A DNA stretch of 64,000 nucleotides. Origin: Coix lacryma-jobi var. lacryma-jobi (lineage: Eukaryota; Streptophyta; Magnoliopsida; Poales; Poaceae). The notes below the pieces were generated by a model. That model saw only the letters and a program-made list of their open reading frames with translations, did not search any database and was not told the DNA's origin. Positions 59,369-64,000 of this stretch are shown in pieces (within the stretch, counting starts at the first letter, position 1; the number at the start of each line of letters is the position of its first letter). The stretch is from contig CM019823.1 of the NCBI GenBank assembly GCA_009763385.1, forward strand, positions 171,812,636 through 171,876,635. Direction: 5' to 3'. The position numbers were made by a program, and so were the translations under genes.

Positions 59369-59538
59369 TTTTGCCGCGCCGTCCCCAATGGCGCGGCAAA
59401 AGCGCCACTGTGGCACTGCGTGGGCCCCACTCGTCAGTTTGCCGCGCCAGGCGGGCTGGCGCGGCTAGTGCATTTGCCGCGCCAGGCGGCCTGGCGCGGC
59501 CAACGGCTTTGCCGCGCCAGGCAGGTTGGCGCGGCAAA
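59369..59538. repeat. Array of four GC-rich palindromes
   Basis: The hairpins are 59369-59401 (12-bp arms), 59441-59465 (10-bp arms), 59476-59500 (11-bp arms) and 59508-59538 (12-bp arms). All are built on TTTGCCGCGCC and its complement GGCGCGGCAAA. The last three centres are about 35 bp apart. The loops differ, so the cores rather than the loops are conserved. Confidence 0.93.
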
Positions 59539-59968
59539 ACCGATCTAGATCTGGCCGCCGCGCCGAGCAGCAGGCTCCTCCTCATTCCTCTTTTCTCCTC
59601 CCAAACCAATTCAATCCAATCCATTCCATTTTATTTCATTCCTTCTCTCTTATCTCCCTCCCTCAATCAAACTTGTCTACCAGAAGTATTTTGATCCATA
59701 TTATTGTTCTTTATCCATATTTGCAATGTAGGATTGAACCATATTTTTGTAAGTTAGGGTTTGCAGACAATATTTATTTTGAAAATGTCGTGACGTTAGT
59801 TGTTAATTAATGATGGATTTGTTCATGTATTAGACTTTTTATATCTATTTTGCTTAATATTTTGTTCATTTTGTGTACATTTTTTGTGTAATATTTGTTA
59901 CGTCATTATGTAGATTTATAATTAATCATGAATGTATGTGTAGCGTTGACATATTTTTTATTGTTAGG

Positions 59969-60658
59969 ATGCCGCGGCGTGGCAAAGCTAGTAAGGCAAG
60001 GTAAAATCGGTATATTGTTGATTTATTTGTCTGTTTTAATGAAGTAATTTTGTGTTATGTTCATTTGTTATTGCGTTGATGATTGTAGGCAGCCTCTCAC
60101 GGGCAATGCCTATGCCCGTTTGCCATTGCCTAGCGGTGTTCCGGTGCCCATGTGCTACTGCGGCGATGATTGTAAGGTCGCAATATCTGATGATGAGCAC
60201 ACATACGGTCAGAGGTATTGGATGTGTGAGAATTATGCCTTTGACCCTACACCTAAACAGATCCGTATTGGACTGATGGTGAGAAGCTGATGGCTTGTTC
60301 TATACATGAATGACAAATCATTTATATTTTATTACCTAATTGACTTAGTCGTATTTTGCAGGAGCCTCCACCACTATGTGACTTCGAGCAGTGGATCGAC
60401 ACTGAGATGAAGCCGGAGGACAAGGAGCACGTAGAGAGGATGAAAAAGTGGGCTGCGGAGGACAAGGAGCGTTTGGAGAAGAGACGCAAAGAAGAGGCAG
60501 CACAAAAGGAGCATGAGGAAGAGGCAAGACTGAGGGATGCAGCTAAGCGTAGGGGGGAGAGGGAGAAGAGGCTTGAGCGTGTGCGTCGTGCCAAGGCTGT
60601 CATGGAGCAGGATCCGGATGCTGTGAGGAAGGGAAAGTGGCCTCGTTGCACTCAGTAG
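59969..60658 (+). CDS. GRF zinc-finger protein 1 with coiled-coil tail
   Basis: Three exons, 59969-60000, 60089-60278 and 60362-60658, join in frame to 172 aa. After a basic start (MPRRGKASKA) the GRF-like finger has C33, C35, C57 and C80: MCYCGDDCKVAIS, GQRYWMCENYAFD and CDFEQWID. GRF fingers in NEIL3 and topoisomerase 3 bind single-stranded DNA; in plants they also occur often in transposon-linked proteins. The C-terminal half (about 88-165) is highly charged, rich in K, E and R, and likely a long coiled coil (EEAAQKEHEEEARLRDAAKR). It has no catalytic domain. It is convergent with the second GRF gene 370 bases away. Spliced codon frame and clean introns suggest a real gene; the cellular role is unknown. 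Confidence 0.75.
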
Positions 60659-61031
60659 TGTGGTAGGTTAAGTAGTCATTATTGAGTAATGAACATTGTT
60701 GTCATTTGGTGGACTTGTTAGTGTATTGTACTGTTGGTTTGTACTTCGGTGTACCGTTTATTTCGGATCCTCGATTATGTAGTCTTGAACTGCACTTTGT
60801 TTGACTTTTTCATATGTTGTTGGATTGTTTGCGGTAGTTCATGTGTTATCGATTTATTCTGGGATAAAGTACGAGAAATAGAATAGAGCAAACAAGTACA
60901 CGAACAACAAACTAGTACATGGCATGTGAGGACCTCTTACCGTAACTTGGTTAAAATATCCTAGACTAATCCTAACATGCCTTAGGTAATTGATAGGCAC
61001 AACACAACACACACATAGTGGTCTAAGTAGT

Positions 61032-61707
61032 CTAGAAGCCGTCCCACATAGCAAACTGAGTAGACTCTTCTCCGTAATAGCCTCCCATTGCGGGTGGTGG
61101 TGGTGGCGGTGGTGGCGGCGGTGGTGGAGGCCCCTTGTTCTTGTGATGCAGGCAGTTGCAATATGGATCAAGGCATATTGCTTCATCTGAACCGTCTGCT
61201 TCGCTGTCGTCGTCATCATAGTCCTTGAGCATGCTTTTAACTTCTCTTTCAAGATCGTCGATATGACGCTGCAGATAATAGATGTATTCCTGATGCGGCC
61301 ATATTGGAGGAGGATCCACCCATCTGGTGAAGTCGCAGTTTTCTTCGGAAATAGAAGACTGACATTCACAAAATGACTAAGTATTAGCAAACATGAGAGG
61401 CATAGCAACAACAATTAAATAAAGTTACCCATGCTCGCGGGCATTTGAAGAAACGTCGGCCTTCCTCCAAGTCGTCGTGGAGCATCTGCACCAAACAGTC
61501 CTCACCATGGCGGCATTTTGGCCAGTCCTCTAAGCGGTTATCGTATCCCCTAAGAGGACGGTCCCGGCTGAAATCCTTTTTGCTCTCAACGGGAAACTCA
61601 TATAGTGCCTCTAAGAAGGAATCAGGACCGAGAGAGCCCTCCCACACAATGGGAGGTCCCTTCCTCCCACCCTTTCCTCTCCCGCCTTTGGACGAACCTC
61701 CAGACAT
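61032..61707 (-). CDS. GRF zinc-finger protein 2 with polyproline tail
   Basis: Two minus-strand exons, 61707-61429 and 61358-61032, join in phase 0 to 201 aa. The start MSGGSSKGGRGKGGRKG is Gly/Lys-rich. The finger has C65, H67, C89 and C101 (CRHGEDC, GRRFFKCPRAW, CDFTRWVD), closer to the usual plant GRF consensus than its neighbour. The exon junction falls inside the finger, so the splice is supported by the motif. Then come a short helix (YYLQRHIDDLEREVKSML), an acidic DDDDSEADGSDE stretch, CLDPYCNCLHH, and 13 consecutive prolines. Function is unknown; single-stranded nucleic-acid binding is inferred from the family. Confidence 0.78.
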
Positions 61708-61841
61708 CTCTACTACGAACCTCGCAAGCTCTGCTGAAGTTGTTGAATATGCAAGGCGCTGAAGGGTTTATATAGGCGGAGCCCTGGTTTTGAACTTGTG
61801 AATTATCTCAGCTGCATTGTGAGTGTGTAGTTATTGCAACT

Positions 61842-61945
61842 GAAAAGGCTATTCGATGAAAAATCTAATCACTGAAAAGCCTATGTACTGAAAAGGCTAT
61901 GTACTGAAAAGCCTATATACTGAAAAGTCTATACACTGAAAAGCC
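61842..61945. repeat. ~17-bp tandem repeat upstream of GRF gene 2
   Basis: ACTGAAAAGCCTATGT-like units recur about five or six times with small changes (AAGGCT, AAGCCT, AAGTCT). They lie 135-240 bases upstream of the minus-strand start at 61707, in promoter position. Confidence 0.85.
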
Positions 61946-62017
61946 TTTCGGAATCAAAACTGCAGAGCACTTATGACGACAGGACACGACGCTGAAAAGG
62001 CAATGAGATGCCAGCTT

Positions 62018-62116
62018 TTGCCGCGCCAACCCTGGGGGCGCGGCTGACGCTTTTGCCGCGCCAGGCGACATGACGCGGCAAAAGCGTCAGCCGCGCCCCC
62101 AGGGTTGGCGCGGCAA
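62018..62116. repeat. Perfect 43-bp-arm hairpin
   Basis: Arms 62018-62060 and 62074-62116 are exact inverted complements with a 13-nt loop. Each arm contains TTGCCGCGCC at its outer end and TTTTGCCGCG at its inner end, the same core as the array at 59369-59538. Confidence 0.95.
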
Positions 62117-62361
62117 CACAAACAATATCGTTTGATCGAATGTGTTGTCTCTGTTTGATCGAATGTGTTTTTTCCGTTTTTCCTGTCTTTTTCCGCAAAA
62201 GCAATAACAAGGAACCAAACATTGACACAATTTGAATAAATGAAAACGTAATAGCGGTCATAAAAAAACAAAGTGGCTCAAGCTCCACGAAGTACATAAT
62301 AGGGTTCTCAAACAAGTTATCTAACAAATACATCACCTATCTATATAGTCTAACACTAAGC

Positions 62362-62466
62362 CTAGCTAGGTGTGTACGGCTGACGAGGCCGCCTCCGACG
62401 CTTCGTCTGCGACAGGTCCATGTTCGGCGTGAACGTGACGTCCGTGCGGTCTCGGGCGCGTGGCTG
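62362..62466 (-). pseudogene. C-terminal fragment of an unknown transposon protein
   Basis: On the minus strand a codon-like frame reads NMDLSQTKRRRRPRQPYTPS and then TAG at 62362-62364. The basic, proline-containing tail resembles C-termini I associate with plant transposon-linked proteins, but I cannot name the family. The upstream part is lost where LTR-like sequence begins near 62470. Confidence 0.35.
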
Positions 62467-62469
62467 CAG

Positions 62470-63215
62470 GCGTGGTGACCCTTGACGTCCGTGTGGTCAA
62501 CTATACCACCTTGTCAGACCGGTTAAAGGAGCATCGGACGCTGGGCAGCGTCCGATGCCATTTTGACCTCTCTGGATGGCCATCAGACGCTGGCCCTCAG
62601 CGTCCGATGCCAGCGTCCGATGCATCTCACAGTTCACTCGCAAGTGAACAGTGGCATAAGAGCGTCCGATGTGGCAACATTGGAGCGTCTGATGCCACGC
62701 ACCAGACTAAACCCTAGTCGGGGTGAGCATCGGAGCCTCTGATGTCCACCAGGCCAGCGTCCGATGCCCATAACAAGGCCAAAACGAACTCGGATCGCGA
62801 CGCGGCCTTAACGACTTTTGTTCCTCTCGGCATAAGGCATCTCTCTGAGCTACCTAGTGCTATGAAATAACAAGTGTGCACCACACCTACCTCAATAGAC
62901 TCATCTAGGTCAAGCTACTGATTCACGCTCCTATTTATAGTACGGCCAAAGGAAAAACAAAGACCTAAGACTACCTAAGTGTCCTCCAACACCATGCGAC
63001 ACTTAGCCTAGCCTACCACCGTCTTCGTCGTTCGTCCTTTGAAAACCGAAACGATTTCCATCGCCAGGGGACATGAACTCCATATGCCCGTATCGTCGCC
63101 ATTACCGTGACCTAACTCATCTCTATTTCTGCAAAACACACGTTAGTCATAATAATCTTGTGTTTCATCCAATCACTGAAACCCACTAGGGGCCAAGATG
63201 CGTTCAATGGGACCT
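62470..63215. mobile_element. LTR-like fragment with repeated GCATCGGACGCT motif
   Basis: Between about 62528 and 62770 the 11-mer AGCGTCCGATG or its complement CATCGGACGCT occurs at least six times, with variants such as CATCAGACGCT and AGCGTCTGATG. The right part ends AATCACTGAAACCCACTAGGG, which resembles the ends of SIRE/Opie-type copia LTRs as I remember them. No internal retroelement coding sequence follows, so this is a fragment or solo LTR. Confidence 0.5.
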
Positions 63216-64000
63216 GTTGCTCAATCTTGTGCTTGGCGCCTTCTGTTCATGTGGCTAGAGGCCATGATGCGTCTGTCGGCACGTAGTGCTGGTGCTGTCT
63301 ACTTGCTCCGTACAGCAGCAGTAGCAGGGGCAAATCAGCAGCAGTAGCAGGCGTCAAGGACAGGAGCATTTCAAGGACCTCCTGCCTGCTTGAGACGGCC
63401 GACTGGGAGATAGTGGTGGTCGGCCGGCAGGAGATGGCAAACGGCTGGGACCTCCTTCTGCCGGCGATGGAGACGATCTGCCCGGCCGTGCCCGCGGACG
63501 ATGCCGCGAAGGAATTGGCGCGACGGAAAAGGCCGCCAGGTCGCGCGCGAGAATTTGGTGTGAGTCTACAATTTTGGAATTTGCCAAAATAAAATACAAA
63601 ACGGTTGGAGATTAAGTCTTTCCACCTTTGTCAAATCCATTTGAGACTTGGCAAAATCCTAAATATGCCAAACAAAAAATGTGAAACGGTTGGAGATCCT
63701 TTAACAGGCGCATCCAGCCATCCAGGTGCCTCGCTCTCTCTCCCCCCGTCTCCCTGACATGATTGCCGAGATGGCGAGATCCTGACCCCCTACACGAATC
63801 GATCCTCAGCTCCTCCCCAAACGTCAGCCATTGCGTATTTGCGTTTGCAATATTTCTGTGATGACAATCTTCTCCTTCGACTTCAAGGCGTCGTCGTAGA
63901 ACCATAACTTTGATCGCCTGGGTGGCTGGCTGGTGTGTATATATATGTGTGCAAACCATGCAGGATGGTGCCAGTGCAGTGCCACATACAAACACCAAGC
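63216..64000. other. Unresolved DNA at the window edge
   Basis: It has GCAGCAGTAGCAGG repeats near 63315-63350 and GC-rich DNA to about 63550. AAAACGGTTGGAGAT and GAAACGGTTGGAGAT occur twice, about 85 bases apart. Open frames here show no motif. No gene is recognised. Confidence 0.4.

Larger units (their letters stand above)
59290..62470. mobile_element. Transposon-like segment with two GRF zinc-finger genes
   Basis: The left limit is taken at the abrupt change to TTTTTTTTATTAATAATCC near 59290. Inside lie four GC-rich palindromes (59369-59538), a plus-strand GRF gene, a convergent minus-strand GRF gene, a tandem repeat, a large hairpin (62018-62116) and a minus-strand C-terminal fragment cut at about 62470. 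The right terminus is missing, apparently removed by LTR-like DNA. No transposase core was found. The layout (TA-rich end, subterminal palindromes, convergent genes) suggests a Mutator-like element; that classification is inference. Confidence 0.55.

Noticed and set aside
59369..59538. Regularly spaced palindromes considered as a CRISPR-like array
   Set aside because: Only four units, unequal spacing, no spacers of constant length, and the genome is a plant nuclear one.

Overview
The window is nuclear DNA from a grass, most likely sorghum or a close Andropogoneae relative. The evidence is split genes with GT-AG introns, GC-rich first exons, many MITEs, and retrotransposons of grass type. The species is my inference. 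The phytochrome is a clear PHYC.

Layout. 1-5.4 kb: end of an LTR element carrying ~50-bp tandem repeats, then intergenic DNA with MITEs. 5.4-22.4 kb: an EMF2-like Polycomb gene (+), 20 coding exons that splice into one 601-codon frame. Its introns hold a Stowaway MITE, a long-TIR element nested with a mini-LTR and a LINE, a SINE with a MITE inside it, and a solo LTR. 22.4-24 kb: composite transposon remnant with a clean hAT-type element inside. 24.6-26.3 kb: an unrecognised minus-strand locus with a retroposon-like tail. 30.7-32.5 kb: a proline-rich HMA gene ending in a CaaX box (HIPP, Pi21-like). 34-40.8 kb: a dense MITE cluster. 41.3-45.8 kb: PHYC (+, 4 coding exons, 1134 aa). 46.3-47.1 kb: a retroposon with a 16-bp target duplication. 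47.2-56.4 kb: SPO11-1 (+, 15 exons, 383 aa), with a 5-kb Ty1/copia element in a GC-AG intron. 57.1-58.3 kb: a two-pore K+ channel, TPKa type (-, 347 aa). 59.3-62.5 kb: a transposon-like segment with two convergent GRF zinc-finger genes and palindrome arrays. 62.5-64 kb: LTR-like sequence and unresolved DNA.

The host genes do not form one pathway. EMF2 is a PRC2 subunit, PHYC a red/far-red photoreceptor, SPO11-1 the meiotic double-strand-break protein and TPK a vacuolar K+ channel. From memory, PHYC, SPO11-1 and TPKa are also neighbours on rice chromosome 3, so this looks like conserved synteny.

The best candidate for something little described is the 59.3-62.5 kb segment. It combines two spliced GRF zinc-finger genes with four short palindromes at one side and a 43-bp-arm perfect hairpin at the other, all built on the same TTGCCGCGCC core. 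Exon boundaries were worked out by hand from splice sites and reading frame; no alignment was run.
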